Positions 54,130 to 63,972 of a DNA stretch of 64,000 nucleotides are shown piece by piece (the stretch's first letter is position 1; the number at the start of each line of letters is the position of its first letter). The position numbers were made by a program, and so were the translations under genes. Location: the NCBI RefSeq assembly GCF_020037125.1, contig NZ_JAIQDG010000005.1, positions 1 through 64,000 of the forward strand, given 5' to 3'. The notes below the pieces were generated by a model that saw only the letters and a program-made list of their open reading frames with translations, was not told the origin of the DNA and searched no databases. The DNA is from Myxococcus sp. RHSTA-1-4 (GTDB lineage: Bacteria > Myxococcota > Myxococcia > Myxococcales > Myxococcaceae).

Positions 54130-54567
54130 CTATATGGGGCGGAGGGAGGCGCGGTCGATGTCGACGGAGTCCTCGTCATCGCCCAGCGAGACTTCGTTGG
54201 CCCGGAAGCGCTTGCCCTCTGGCGTGACGAGGAGCCAGGTGGTGGCGACCGCGGGGTCGTCCGCGGGAGGCGAGACGAGGACCTCTTCGCCGAGCAGGGC
54301 AGAGACCCGGGTCGCCACGTCCAGGGATGTGAGCCCGGGGGCTCCGCTGGCGCGGGAAGCATCGGCGTAGAGGGTCACATCCGTGCGGAAGCCAGCGGGC
54401 CGGAGCGTGGTCTCGACGAGCACGGCCGCATCGGCGGGGCCGTCGACGTCGAAGCGTGCCGCTCCGCCGGGAGGAAGGCCGAGCGCGCGGGCGATGCTCT
54501 CGAAGAGGTGCTCATCGCTCACGGCGCCACGGACGAGAAATCCGAGAACCTGTCTTTCGGGCTGCAT
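54130..54567 (-). CDS. Candidate immunity protein, partner of the small secreted protein
   Basis: This 145-residue protein is acidic, has no signal peptide, and has the strand-helix layout of small single-domain immunity proteins: RQVLGFLVRGAVSDEHLFES, ALVETT-like strand VLVETTLRPAGFRTDVTLYA, then LDVATRVSALLGEEVLVSPP and WLLVTPEGKRFRANEVSLGD. Comparable proteins lie beside polymorphic toxins as far as I recall; I cannot name a family. It begins 11 bases after the stop of the secreted protein gene on the same strand, the usual toxin-then-immunity order. Confidence 0.55.
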   Translation of the reverse strand: MQPERQVLGFLVRGAVSDEHLFESIARALGLPPGGAARFDVDGPADAAVLVETTLRPAGFRTDVTLYADASRASGAPGLTSLDVATRVSALLGEEVLVSPPADDPAVATTWLLVTPEGKRFRANEVSLGDDEDSVDIDRASLRPI

Positions 54568-54578
54568 GTCTCTCCCTC

Positions 54579-55073
54579 TCAGCCAGCCTTGTGCGCCTTG
54601 AGTGCGGCCTGCCTGTCACCCGGCGAGATGCCCATCTTGTCCAGGATCTCCCTGGCGCGCGGGGTGTCCTTGAACTTGTTGTAGACACCCAGCGCCTTGA
54701 AGGCCGAGCGGTTCAGCTCGTGGAGCCCGGAGCCCCGGATGGGGAACAGCGTACCATTGTCGTGCGCACCATAGGTCCGCCCGTTGATGGACCAGGTCAT
54801 GGTACCGGACTCGCTGCCCTTCTTGGCCTTGCCGTCGTTGATCTCTTTTACGTCCCGGCTGACGTCGACGCGTGACTCGATGACGGTGTTCTTGTCCTTG
54901 GCGACGGTGGATTGGTCGACCTTGCGGATGAAGTGCCGGTCGACGGGCCGGGTCGTGGGCCTGGCCGGCTTGTCCGCCCAGGCGGGCGGCGCGATGAGCA
55001 GGACACCGAGCGCCATCAGCACGGTGGCCAGGGGCAGCAGGATGGAAGGCCTCGGAGCAGCGGGACGATGCAT
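54579..55073 (-). CDS. Small secreted protein with toxin-like C-terminal domain
   Basis: This 164-residue protein has a Sec signal peptide (hydrophobic 11-30, cleavage after AWA near residue 33), a charged linker (about 34-80, DKPARPTTRPVDRHFIRKVD), and a compact C-terminal domain of about 75 residues (MTWSINGRTYGAHDNGTLFP, GLHELNRSAFKALGVYNKFK, ILDKMGISPGDRQAALKAHK). The last domain resembles tips that I have seen on polymorphic toxins, but I cannot name it and see no certain catalytic residues, though H in GAHDNG and E in HELNR are candidates. The ATG at 55073 has an AGGAGA ribosome site. Followed at once by a candidate immunity gene. Confidence 0.6.
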   Translation of the reverse strand: MHRPAAPRPSILLPLATVLMALGVLLIAPPAWADKPARPTTRPVDRHFIRKVDQSTVAKDKNTVIESRVDVSRDVKEINDGKAKKGSESGTMTWSINGRTYGAHDNGTLFPIRGSGLHELNRSAFKALGVYNKFKDTPRAREILDKMGISPGDRQAALKAHKAG

Positions 55074-55440
55074 CGTGTTCTCTCCTGCGGTGAAGGGGCG
55101 TGGCCGCGAGGCAAGCCTCTCACGGTGTGAAACGGAGCGCGCAGCTCCTCGCGAGGCCAACCGCGCGTTCGCCGAGCGGACTCCGGAGGAGAAGGCGGCG
55201 CGTACGGCATCGACGCACCAGCGTCCTGCCGTAACGCACGGAGCAGGGCTCGCGCCCCATATCTCCGAGGCGTCGAGACGGACAGGCACCATCGGCATAT
55301 CGGCTGCATAGGCCGGTGCCGCCGAACACGCACCGGCATCACGCGGCGGGAGGGCACGTCCTCAACGTGCCCTCTCACAGGTTCATCTCGGCAACTTCTG
55401 TATCCCAGCTACCGCATCCCCGAACAGTCACCGGAGCCCC
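55074..55440. other. Divergent control region between the secreted-protein pair and the RHS gene
   Basis: These 367 bases separate two divergent units. Open frames across it look like shadows. It contains the inverted repeat at 55312-55337. The RHS gene has GGAG five bases before its ATG. Promoters for both directions must lie here; I find no clear sigma-70 or sigma-54 pair. Confidence 0.55.
55312..55337. repeat. Inverted repeat in the divergent region (8-bp arms)
   Basis: GCCGGTGC, ten bases, and GCACCGGC. The spacing of about two half-turns suits a dimeric repressor or activator; an RNA hairpin is also possible. A nearby GGCACC (55285-55290) can pair with the overlapping GGTGCC in an alternative structure. 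Confidence 0.45.
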
Positions 55441-58400
55441 ATGGCACAGCGGAAAGCCCCGAACCAGGTTCCCGCCCAGCGGCCGGCACAGTACGCGTCG
55501 TCCGACGTCGGCTCGCTGAAGCAGAGCGTCAACCTCTTCCGCGGCTCGGTCAGCTACCAGCGGCCCCTCGTCTCGCTCGGGGGGAAGCTGGGGGACGACA
55601 CGCTCACCGTGGAGCTGGCGCTGTCCTACGACAGCTCCATCCACCAGGCGGCGACGCGCTGGAACCTGGACGCGCCCACGGGCGTGGCGGGCCTGGGCTG
55701 GACGCTGCCCCGCGAGCGAATCATCGCGGAGTCCAGCGGCGGCCTGTCACTCGCCGCGCGGAGCTTCAGCATCGAGACGGGAGGCACCCGCAACCGGCTC
55801 GTGCCCACCTCGCGCCCCTGGGTCCGCGCGCTGCTGGACGTGGCCCTCACGTCGCAGCTCGGCGGGCCCGGCGTCCCCCCCGAGCTCATCGCCGCGTTCG
55901 CCAGCGCCGGGCTGCCGCTGTCCTCCCAGGCCACCCTCAGCGGCCAGGGGCCGTGGGAGGTCTCCGACCCCGTGCACGAGCAGTCCTTCGTGCTGTCCGA
56001 GCAGTCCGGCGCGACGCCGGTGCTCGCCGTGGCGGCGGGAGGCCTCGGCTTCGAGCCGCAGGACTTCAGCTTCTGGCGCGTCCGCTACTACCCGGACTTC
56101 GAGCGCTGGGTGCTCGTCGACGACTCGGGCACGCAGCGCTGGTTCGGCGGCGGCGTCTCGAAGACGTCCGAGGGCTTCGCGACCAGCGCCGGCCAGTCCA
56201 TCGAGTGGGGCGTGCGCTTCGGAGGCCCGCGGGGGAGCTGGACGGGCAGCTCGGTCCTCGCGGAAGGCCAGGCGCAGTATGCGCGCGCCTGGAATGTCGT
56301 CGCGCGAGTGGACCGCTACGGCGACCGCGTCACGTACGCGTACGCGCCCGTCGAGCAGCGCGTCGGCGCGGGCGGGCTACCCTACACGAAGGCCTGCTAC
56401 CTGTCCCGCATCACCGGCGTGGGCGGCCGCGCCGTGGAGCTGGACTACGCGCCCAAGTGGTACACGCAGGACGTCCACGAGTACCAGGACCCGCACAAGA
56501 CGCTGGTGCCCGCCGCCGAGGGCGAGGAGCCGGAGAACCTCGACACCCCCAACGCCTTCCAGGACTGCTACGAGACGCGCTACCTCGAGCGGCTGCGCGT
56601 GCTGGACTCGGAGTCCCGCGAGCTGTACCGCGTGGAGCTGCAGTACGCCCCGCCACGCGCCCTCCCCGGCACGCCGACGGAGACGGCCGCCGACCTCTGC
56701 AAGCGATACCTGACGGGCATCATCGAGAAGGACCCCGCGGGGCGCTCGCTGCCCGGCTACGTGTTCGGCTACGCCCTGGAAGAAGGGGAAGCCAACCCGG
56801 GCGCGCTCACGCGCATCACCTACCCCGAGGGGGCCACCGGCACCTTCACGTACGACGGCCCCGTCGCGCTGGACATCTGCGAGCGGGACCAGGTCGTCGC
56901 GCCGCCCTCCGAGTTCGGCTCCGGCCACACGCCCTTCGTCTGGCTGGGGCCGGACTACGCCGTCACGTGCTGGCTCGACTCCGAGCGCAAGCGGCTGAGC
57001 GTCCAGGTCCACACCTGGACGGGACGCTGGCAGGCCAGCACCGTCAGCGGCGAGTACGTCTTCGACGGGGAAGAAGCGCTGGACCCGGACTCCCTCACGG
57101 GCGTCACGTCCGGGGACTTCTTCGGGCTGGCCTACCGCGTCGGTGACGAACTGCGCGTGCACCCCTTCCGCCGCGGCACGCTGCGCACCTGGGAGTGGGA
57201 GCCCTACCAGGGAAGGGACGGGACCTCCTGGCTCACCTTCGCGCAGGCGACCACGGCGCGGCTGGCCGCGGGCGACCGCTTCCTGCTGGCGGTCATCACC
57301 GGCTTCGACGGCGCGGGTGACAGCCTCTACCGGCTGACGTGGGACTGGCAGCGGAGCACCTGGGACGGCGGTACCGGGCCCGCGGAGCGGGGGCGGAGTC
57401 TGCAGGTGCTCGCGCGCGGCGAGCGCTACCTGCTGTGGAACCATGTGGACGGCAAGGGCACGGTGTCCCTGGCGTGGCTGGACGGCGACCACCGCTGGAG
57501 CGCGGGCGGCTCGCTCGACGTGGACCTGGGCCCGTATCAGTCGGCCATGGCGTGGGCGGATGGCGCCTCCATGGTCGCCTGGTGCGAGGCGCTCGACTCC
57601 AGCCCCACCGGCCGCTACGCGCTGCGCGTGCGCCGCTGGGACGCCGACTACGCCTTCCAGGAGGCCCAGGGCACGGACGCCGAGGACCTGCGCCTGTCCT
57701 CCGTCACGCAGGTGCCCACGCCCTCGTGGCCCCCCACGCCCTCCGTGGCCGGCGATGAGCTGGTGGGCACGGACCGGTACCTGTGGCGCTTCAACGGCGT
57801 GAGCTGGAGCTTCTCCGAGGCGCTCACCGACCAGGGGCGCGGCCGCCCGGGCTGGCTCGCGTATGCGTATGGCCAGGACGTGGCGCTGCAGGTGCTCAAC
57901 GTGGCGGACGCCATCACCACGCGGCTGCTCGCGTACGACGCTGACACGGGCAGCTTCGCCCGCGTGCCCAAGGCGCTGCCGGCGCTGCCGCCCGGCGAGG
58001 ACTCGGGCTACCCCGCGGCCACGGGCGGGGACTTCATCGTCGCCTGCGACACCGTGTGGTACCGCGGCACCGCTCCGGCGTGGTCCGGCCCGGAGAGCCC
58101 GCGGCCCGTCTACACGGGCGCCCCGTCCGGCGCGGACTCCTTCAGCGTCGTGGACGCGTCCCCCTCCTTCGTCGCGTGGCGGCTTCCGCCGAGCCAGGGC
58201 GTCGCGCGGCTCGCGCTCGCCGTGCTGGAGAACGGACGCGCGAAGTCCACGTCCACCATCGCCGGTGAGACGTACCACAGCCCCCTCTCCCGCGACGGCG
58301 CGCTGTCACCGCCGCGTGCCGGCAAGAGCCCCGCGGGGCCGAACACCTTCGTCACCTACCCGCAGACGGCGCCCGACTTCGACCGCGCGCCCCATCTCAC

Positions 58401-61400
58401 CCTGCACCGCTTCGTGGGCGACGCCCTCCAGGGGCCGCTGATGGACTGGCCGGTGCGCTCGCTGCGCATCGACACCGGCTTCGGCGCGCCGCTGCGCTCC
58501 ACCTGGAGCTTCGACCGCGTGAGCGCGGCGTGTGACGCGTCCGGCGACGTCATCAAGTACTACCGCTCCACGTCGTGGGAAGGCTGTGACGACGCGTCCG
58601 CGTCGCGCGGCGGCCGCACCGTCACGACGTACGACAACGGGTCGACGGCCGAGGGGCTGAGCATGCTGGATGGCCAGCCCCTGCAGACGCTCACCTTCGA
58701 GGGCGCCGCACTCTTCGCCGCGCCCACCTCCCCGGAGCTGGGCCTCACGCCCGACGTGGCGCCCGGCACTCCCGTGCCAGACGCCCTGCGCGCGCTGTTC
58801 CCCGCCGAGGTGGCCCTGTCCTCCCAGGCCGTCTACGAGGCCCGCCGCGTCGAGGGACGTTACCTGTACTGGTCCGTGGAGGACCCCGCCACCGGGCGGC
58901 TGTACAACGTGGACAGCGACGAGGACCCGCGGTCGCCCACGGCGGTGCGCGGCTACACGGGCCGGCTGGTCGCCAGCGAGACGAACGCCTGGGACGTCTT
59001 CACCACGCGCGCCGGCTTCACGTCCGTGGCGGACGCCGTCGCGGGCACGTGGAGCGCGCTGACGCTGCACGGCGCCTATGTGCGCCCCGCGTCCATCAGC
59101 TCCATGCGGGACGGCCTCGCGCTGGTGACGCGCTACGGCTACCTGGATGACCTCCCCGCCCCGCTGACGGGCGGCACCACGTCCGAGTCCTTCGACACGA
59201 AGGACGTCTACGGAAAGACGTGGACGACGACGATGTCCACCACCTTCGCCGCCGCCGTGCCCGCCTACCGCGCGCTGGCGTGGCACAACGTCCTCACACA
59301 CGTCGCGCAGCTCCGCACCCAGGTGCGGGCCGAGGACGGCACCCTCTCCACGTCCGCGTGCGCGGCGACGACGTTCGGCGGCTTCCAGGCCGCTGGCGGC
59401 TGGACGGTGCTCGACGTGACGGCCCGGTATGACTGGGGCGGCTCCACGGCGCCGGATGCCGCGCGGTTCCCCTTCTCCACGAGCACGCAGGCCCCTCCTC
59501 CCGAGTGGTACGCGCGCACGCTCATCGAGACGCGCGGCGGCGGCGGAATCGCCACGCTGTCGCTGGATGCCGCGGGGGTGGCGCACAGCACGCGAGTGGA
59601 TGACGCCGGGCAATTGCCGCTGCTCATCGTGACGAACGCGGACCTCGCCGCCGGGGAGGCCGACGCCTGCGGCTTCGAGCCCCAGGAGTCGCTCTCCGCG
59701 TGGACGTTCGCCGGAGGCGCCGCCGTCGGCGAGTCCCGCGCCCACACGGGTGTCCAGTCCGCCTGGCTGCCGGGCGGAGCGGCGACGCTGACGCGCGCCC
59801 CGCTGACGCCCACCTCCAACGCGCGCACCTACGTCGCTGGCTGCTGGTACACCCGGCCCCGCGGAGCCCCCGGGGGCGGCGCGCCCGCGCTGGTCATCAC
59901 CGTGACGTCGGGCAGCGCCGCGGTGGGTGAGCCCATCCGGCTCGCGATGGAGGACACCTCCGGGCGGTGGGCCTGGGTGCAGGCAGCCCTCCCGCTGGCG
60001 GAGTACGCCGCGCGGTCCGGCACCAGCGCTCCGCTCTCCGTGCACCTGCGCGTCGAGGCAGGCGGAGGCGAGGTCTGGGTGGACGACGTGGGCTTCTACC
60101 CTCGCGAGTCCCACGTCCTCGCGCAGTCCTTCGAGCCGGGGACGAACAAGCTGACCGCGCACGTGGGCCCCGGGGGCCTGACGTCGCGCGTCGCCTACGG
60201 GCCCGCGCGGCGCATGCTCGGCGTGGTGCGCGCCAACGGCCAGCTCAAGGGCGTGCAGTTCGAGTTCAGCTCCCGCCAGCGGCACGACACATTCTCGGCG
60301 GAGGACCCGAACACGCAGGTGTCCCTCCAGGCCACGCGGGGAGGCTCGCTGCAGTCGTTCCGCGACGGTGAAGACTGGCAGGACGCGTGGACGCCCTCGG
60401 CGGAGGGCGCGTGGCGCGCGGACCGGGGCGTGCTGCGGCACGAGGACGCGGCGAGCGCCTCGCTCACCGCCATGTCGACGGAGACGGACGAATGGGCCCT
60501 CTACGCCGAGCCGGTGGCGCTCGACGGCGGGCCCGTGCGGCTGCCGGCGGGGTTCGGCTTCACCGTGGGCGACACCGCGCGGCTGTCCTGGGACGGCACG
60601 TGGCGCTTGGAGGTGGACGGGGCGGAGGTGGCGCCGGTGGGCGAAGGCGCCTCCAGTCCGGCCGCGCTGCTGCTCGCGGTGACAGGAGGAAGGCTGCTCT
60701 TCTGGACGGACGCGGGGCTGGTGTTCTCCGTGGCCGGCGAAGTGCGAGGCGTGCCGGTGCTCACCTCCGGCGCGGGGACGCTGGGCCTGCGCAACCTGGC
60801 GTGGATGGAGGGCCCGTCGCTGCAGGCGCGCCTGCAGGACGCCACGGGCGCGGACCGCCAGCTCCATGCGCTTGGCGGCACGACGTACCTCGTCACCCAG
60901 CGCATCCAGGACGCGCTCGGACGCGACGTCGTCAAGACGAAGCCCGTGCCCGGGCACTTCGGCTCGGGCGCCGCGCTGGCCCCGCTCCTCTACCGCCCGG
61001 GGCTGGTGGACCTGGAGGCCTTCGAGCTCTCGCTCGCGGGCAGCGGGGCGATGGCCGGCGACGCCTCGGACTACTGGAACGGCGAGGCGGGGCGCTCGGC
61101 GGATGGCGGCTACCCGTACTCGCGGCAGCGGCTGGAGGCGTCTCCGCTGGGGCGTCCGGTGGAGGTGGGCCTGCCGGGCGCGGCGTGGGCCATCATCGAC
61201 CCGTACACCACCCCGGAGGACTCGCGGCCCACGACGAAGATTCATTACACGTCGAGCACGCCGGTGCTGCCCGGGCTGAACCTGCCGGCCACCGACTTCC
61301 GCGTCGCGACGTACGTGTCCCCCACGCGCGAGCAGCGCCTGCGCGTGAGTGACGCGAAGGACACCGCGCTCGCGCGGCTCGTGCCGCTGAAGGACGGCGC

Positions 61401-63972
61401 CACGTTCGTCTCCGCCGCGGCCATCTCCTACGAGCCGGGCGGCACGCGCACCCGCAACATCCTCCCCGACGGCTGGCGCGACGGCACCGGCGCGGCCATC
61501 GTCCGCGACCATGACTGCCTCGGGCGGCTGTACTCCGAGTCCACCCCGGACTCAGGCGAGTCCCGCTACCTCCACGACCGCGGCGGGCTGGCGCGCTTCG
61601 TCCAGTCCTCCGTGGACGCGGAGGAGGGACGCATCACCTGGATGACCTACGACGCGCTCGGCCGCATGACGGCGCGCGGCCACGTGGCGGCCGAGTGGGA
61701 CGAGGCGGTGCTGCGCCCCCTGGCCAACACGCCCGGGTGGCCGCTGACGGACCCGGCCTCGGGCGCGGTGACGACGGGGCTCTGGCACTACGACGGCGAC
61801 GGGAGCGACCCGCTGGCCCTCGGCCAGTTGATGCGCACCCGCTCGCAGGACACGGGCGCGCCCGCGACGGTGGAGTCCACATACCGCTGGACGCCGCTGG
61901 GGCTGCTCGCCGCTCGCTCGCTGAGCGTGACGTGGGACGACGGCGAGGTGACGGGCCCGTACGAGGTGGACTTCGCCTACGACAACACGGAGGCCACCGT
62001 GCGCATCGGCCTCCCCCGCTCGCTCTTCCCCGAGCCCGGCCTGCTCCACTACGGCCGCGACGCCCTGGGCAACGTCACCTCCATCCACGACGCGGCGGGC
62101 GCGAGGCTGGCCTCCTTCGAGCTGGATGCGATGGCGCGGGTGCGCGTGAGCGAGGCGGGCCCCGTGACGTGGGCGCTGGACTACGACTCGCCGGGCCACC
62201 TGCTGGAGACCTCGGCCTCCGGACAGACGCGCGCCACGCAGGGCTACACCTTCTCTCCCGACAACAACGTGCGCGGCGCGAGCGTCTCGCTCGGCACGCA
62301 CCGCGAGCAGCTCGCGTACGGCTATGACGGGCTCGGCCGCATCACCGCCTCCGACACGGTGGAGGGCGCCGGCGCACCGGAGGCGTTCCAGTACGACGGC
62401 GACCTCAACGGCAACATCCGCGAGTTCTCCGGCGCCAGGATGACGTACGTGCCGGGCACCAACCGGCTGGACGCGGTGACCTGGCCCGGAGGCGCGCGGA
62501 CGGCGTACACCTACCGCGCCGACGGCACGGTGGCCTCCCGCCGCACGCAGGGCACCGGCCCGGTGGACCTGGACTTCACCTACTCGCCCGGCACGGCGCT
62601 GCCTTGCCGCATCACCGTCCGGCCCGGCGCCAGCGACGCGCGCACCGTCGAGTACGCCTACGACTCGGACGGCCTGCGCGTGGCCACCCGGGTGCGCGAC
62701 GCCAACGGGGAGGAGCGCCGCTTCCAGTTCCCCGGCCAGGACCGGCCGCTGTTCCGCACCGGAGGTACGGACACCGTGCTCTTCGTTCCGGGGCCCACGG
62801 GCTTCCCCGTGGTGTACCGCAACGGCGACCGCTACCACGCCGCCAGCGACAGGCTCCAGTCCACGCGGGCGCTGTTCGACGCGAACGGCGCGCTGGTGAC
62901 GGGCTTCGGCTACACGGCCTTCGGCGCGCCGCGCGAGTCCGGCGTGGACATCGCGCCGTGGATGACCCAGCGCTACACCGGCGCCGCGTACGACGCGGAG
63001 ACGGGCCTCTACGACTTCAACGCCCGCCTGTATGACCCGGCGGTGGGCCGCTTCTACTCCACGGACCCGGCCAACGAGTTCGCCAGCCCCTACAGCTACG
63101 TGGGCAACCACCCCACGGCGCTGGTGGACCCGACGGGGTGCATCACCGACTCCGGCCGGGCCGCCCTCGCCGTGTTCTGCGGCGTCGTCTCCGTGGGGGC
63201 CACCGTGGCCGGGCTGATCTTCATCCCCGTCACGACGGGCCTGGCGACGGCCGGGTTGATGGCGCTCTCGAGCGCCGTCTCCGCGGGCGCGTGGAACGGC
63301 ATGTCGTACGCGCTGACCACCGACACCTGGAGCACGAAGGAGTTCCTGGGGGAGGTGGGCGTGGGCGCGGTGAGCGGCTTCATCCGGGGCGGCATCACGG
63401 GCGGAGTCCGGGGAGGCGGCAAGGCGGGTCGCGAGCGGAAGGTGCGCGGGTTCCCCCAGCAGCGCGCCCAGCAGTACGCGGAGGAGATTCGCAGGCCCGG
63501 CTCGACGTGGACCCGGAGCAAGAAGTGGCTGTCCGAGGCCACGTACTGGGGAAAGCTCGAGGACGCGCTCAACCCCGCCCAGGACGCGTGGGAGCAGTTC
63601 ATGGTGGCCTTCCCGCTCGCCGTGGTGGGCAGCACCCTCGGCTACACCGTCGCGGGGCTCGTCTCCATCCCGATGACGAACCTGGTGTACGGCCGGGAGC
63701 TGTTCGACGTGGACGGGAAGGACGTGCTCGACGTCTTCTCGGACATGCTCTGGGGCGCCGCGGTGGGCGTCGGGGGCTCGCTCTTCGGCTACGCCACCAC
63801 CCGCTACGCGGTGAAGGACCGGGCGAAGGGCAAGCTCGCCGCCACCAGCACCCGCGGCAAGGTGGCCATGGGCGTGGGCCTGGTGTCGGGAGTGTTGGGC
63901 GCCAGCGCGGTCTCACTCGTTCCGGCCAACCTCATCATCGACGTGTTCGGGTCCAACGAAGAGTCGTCGTGA
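55441..63972 (+). CDS. Giant SpvB/RHS-repeat protein with membrane-segment-rich C-terminal tip
   Basis: This protein has 2843 residues. Its N-terminal region (about 20-330) resembles SpvB (LALSYDSSIHQAATRWNLDA, GVAGLGWTLPRERII). A beta-propeller-like middle follows (about 480-960), then a long beta-rich part with a carbohydrate-binding-like module (about 1460-1555), and RHS/YD repeats from about 2040 (YDALGRMTARG, YGYDGLGRITASD). The RHS core motif is at 2512-2566 (YTGAAYDAETGLYDFNARLY, then VDPTGC, where the usual Leu of DPxGL is Cys2567). The 277-residue tip (2567-2843) has about five hydrophobic Gly-rich helices. No Sec signal is seen. The layout fits TcB/TcC-like or RHS toxins whose shell encloses a tip; a membrane-acting tip is inferred. 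It is intact; an immunity gene could lie beyond the window. Confidence 0.85.
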   Translation: MAQRKAPNQVPAQRPAQYASSDVGSLKQSVNLFRGSVSYQRPLVSLGGKLGDDTLTVELALSYDSSIHQAATRWNLDAPTGVAGLGWTLPRERIIAESSGGLSLAARSFSIETGGTRNRLVPTSRPWVRALLDVALTSQLGGPGVPPELIAAFASAGLPLSSQATLSGQGPWEVSDPVHEQSFVLSEQSGATPVLAVAAGGLGFEPQDFSFWRVRYYPDFERWVLVDDSGTQRWFGGGVSKTSEGFATSAGQSIEWGVRFGGPRGSWTGSSVLAEGQAQYARAWNVVARVDRYGDRVTYAYAPVEQRVGAGGLPYTKACYLSRITGVGGRAVELDYAPKWYTQDVHEYQDPHKTLVPAAEGEEPENLDTPNAFQDCYETRYLERLRVLDSESRELYRVELQYAPPRALPGTPTETAADLCKRYLTGIIEKDPAGRSLPGYVFGYALEEGEANPGALTRITYPEGATGTFTYDGPVALDICERDQVVAPPSEFGSGHTPFVWLGPDYAVTCWLDSERKRLSVQVHTWTGRWQASTVSGEYVFDGEEALDPDSLTGVTSGDFFGLAYRVGDELRVHPFRRGTLRTWEWEPYQGRDGTSWLTFAQATTARLAAGDRFLLAVITGFDGAGDSLYRLTWDWQRSTWDGGTGPAERGRSLQVLARGERYLLWNHVDGKGTVSLAWLDGDHRWSAGGSLDVDLGPYQSAMAWADGASMVAWCEALDSSPTGRYALRVRRWDADYAFQEAQGTDAEDLRLSSVTQVPTPSWPPTPSVAGDELVGTDRYLWRFNGVSWSFSEALTDQGRGRPGWLAYAYGQDVALQVLNVADAITTRLLAYDADTGSFARVPKALPALPPGEDSGYPAATGGDFIVACDTVWYRGTAPAWSGPESPRPVYTGAPSGADSFSVVDASPSFVAWRLPPSQGVARLALAVLENGRAKSTSTIAGETYHSPLSRDGALSPPRAGKSPAGPNTFVTYPQTAPDFDRAPHLTLHRFVGDALQGPLMDWPVRSLRIDTGFGAPLRSTWSFDRVSAACDASGDVIKYYRSTSWEGCDDASASRGGRTVTTYDNGSTAEGLSMLDGQPLQTLTFEGAALFAAPTSPELGLTPDVAPGTPVPDALRALFPAEVALSSQAVYEARRVEGRYLYWSVEDPATGRLYNVDSDEDPRSPTAVRGYTGRLVASETNAWDVFTTRAGFTSVADAVAGTWSALTLHGAYVRPASISSMRDGLALVTRYGYLDDLPAPLTGGTTSESFDTKDVYGKTWTTTMSTTFAAAVPAYRALAWHNVLTHVAQLRTQVRAEDGTLSTSACAATTFGGFQAAGGWTVLDVTARYDWGGSTAPDAARFPFSTSTQAPPPEWYARTLIETRGGGGIATLSLDAAGVAHSTRVDDAGQLPLLIVTNADLAAGEADACGFEPQESLSAWTFAGGAAVGESRAHTGVQSAWLPGGAATLTRAPLTPTSNARTYVAGCWYTRPRGAPGGGAPALVITVTSGSAAVGEPIRLAMEDTSGRWAWVQAALPLAEYAARSGTSAPLSVHLRVEAGGGEVWVDDVGFYPRESHVLAQSFEPGTNKLTAHVGPGGLTSRVAYGPARRMLGVVRANGQLKGVQFEFSSRQRHDTFSAEDPNTQVSLQATRGGSLQSFRDGEDWQDAWTPSAEGAWRADRGVLRHEDAASASLTAMSTETDEWALYAEPVALDGGPVRLPAGFGFTVGDTARLSWDGTWRLEVDGAEVAPVGEGASSPAALLLAVTGGRLLFWTDAGLVFSVAGEVRGVPVLTSGAGTLGLRNLAWMEGPSLQARLQDATGADRQLHALGGTTYLVTQRIQDALGRDVVKTKPVPGHFGSGAALAPLLYRPGLVDLEAFELSLAGSGAMAGDASDYWNGEAGRSADGGYPYSRQRLEASPLGRPVEVGLPGAAWAIIDPYTTPEDSRPTTKIHYTSSTPVLPGLNLPATDFRVATYVSPTREQRLRVSDAKDTALARLVPLKDGATFVSAAAISYEPGGTRTRNILPDGWRDGTGAAIVRDHDCLGRLYSESTPDSGESRYLHDRGGLARFVQSSVDAEEGRITWMTYDALGRMTARGHVAAEWDEAVLRPLANTPGWPLTDPASGAVTTGLWHYDGDGSDPLALGQLMRTRSQDTGAPATVESTYRWTPLGLLAARSLSVTWDDGEVTGPYEVDFAYDNTEATVRIGLPRSLFPEPGLLHYGRDALGNVTSIHDAAGARLASFELDAMARVRVSEAGPVTWALDYDSPGHLLETSASGQTRATQGYTFSPDNNVRGASVSLGTHREQLAYGYDGLGRITASDTVEGAGAPEAFQYDGDLNGNIREFSGARMTYVPGTNRLDAVTWPGGARTAYTYRADGTVASRRTQGTGPVDLDFTYSPGTALPCRITVRPGASDARTVEYAYDSDGLRVATRVRDANGEERRFQFPGQDRPLFRTGGTDTVLFVPGPTGFPVVYRNGDRYHAASDRLQSTRALFDANGALVTGFGYTAFGAPRESGVDIAPWMTQRYTGAAYDAETGLYDFNARLYDPAVGRFYSTDPANEFASPYSYVGNHPTALVDPTGCITDSGRAALAVFCGVVSVGATVAGLIFIPVTTGLATAGLMALSSAVSAGAWNGMSYALTTDTWSTKEFLGEVGVGAVSGFIRGGITGGVRGGGKAGRERKVRGFPQQRAQQYAEEIRRPGSTWTRSKKWLSEATYWGKLEDALNPAQDAWEQFMVAFPLAVVGSTLGYTVAGLVSIPMTNLVYGRELFDVDGKDVLDVFSDMLWGAAVGVGGSLFGYATTRYAVKDRAKGKLAATSTRGKVAMGVGLVSGVLGASAVSLVPANLIIDVFGSNEESS

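Noticed and set aside
58306..61512. 1068-codon minus-strand open frame opposite the RHS gene
   Set aside because: Composition of a GC shadow; the plus-strand reading is a continuous RHS protein.
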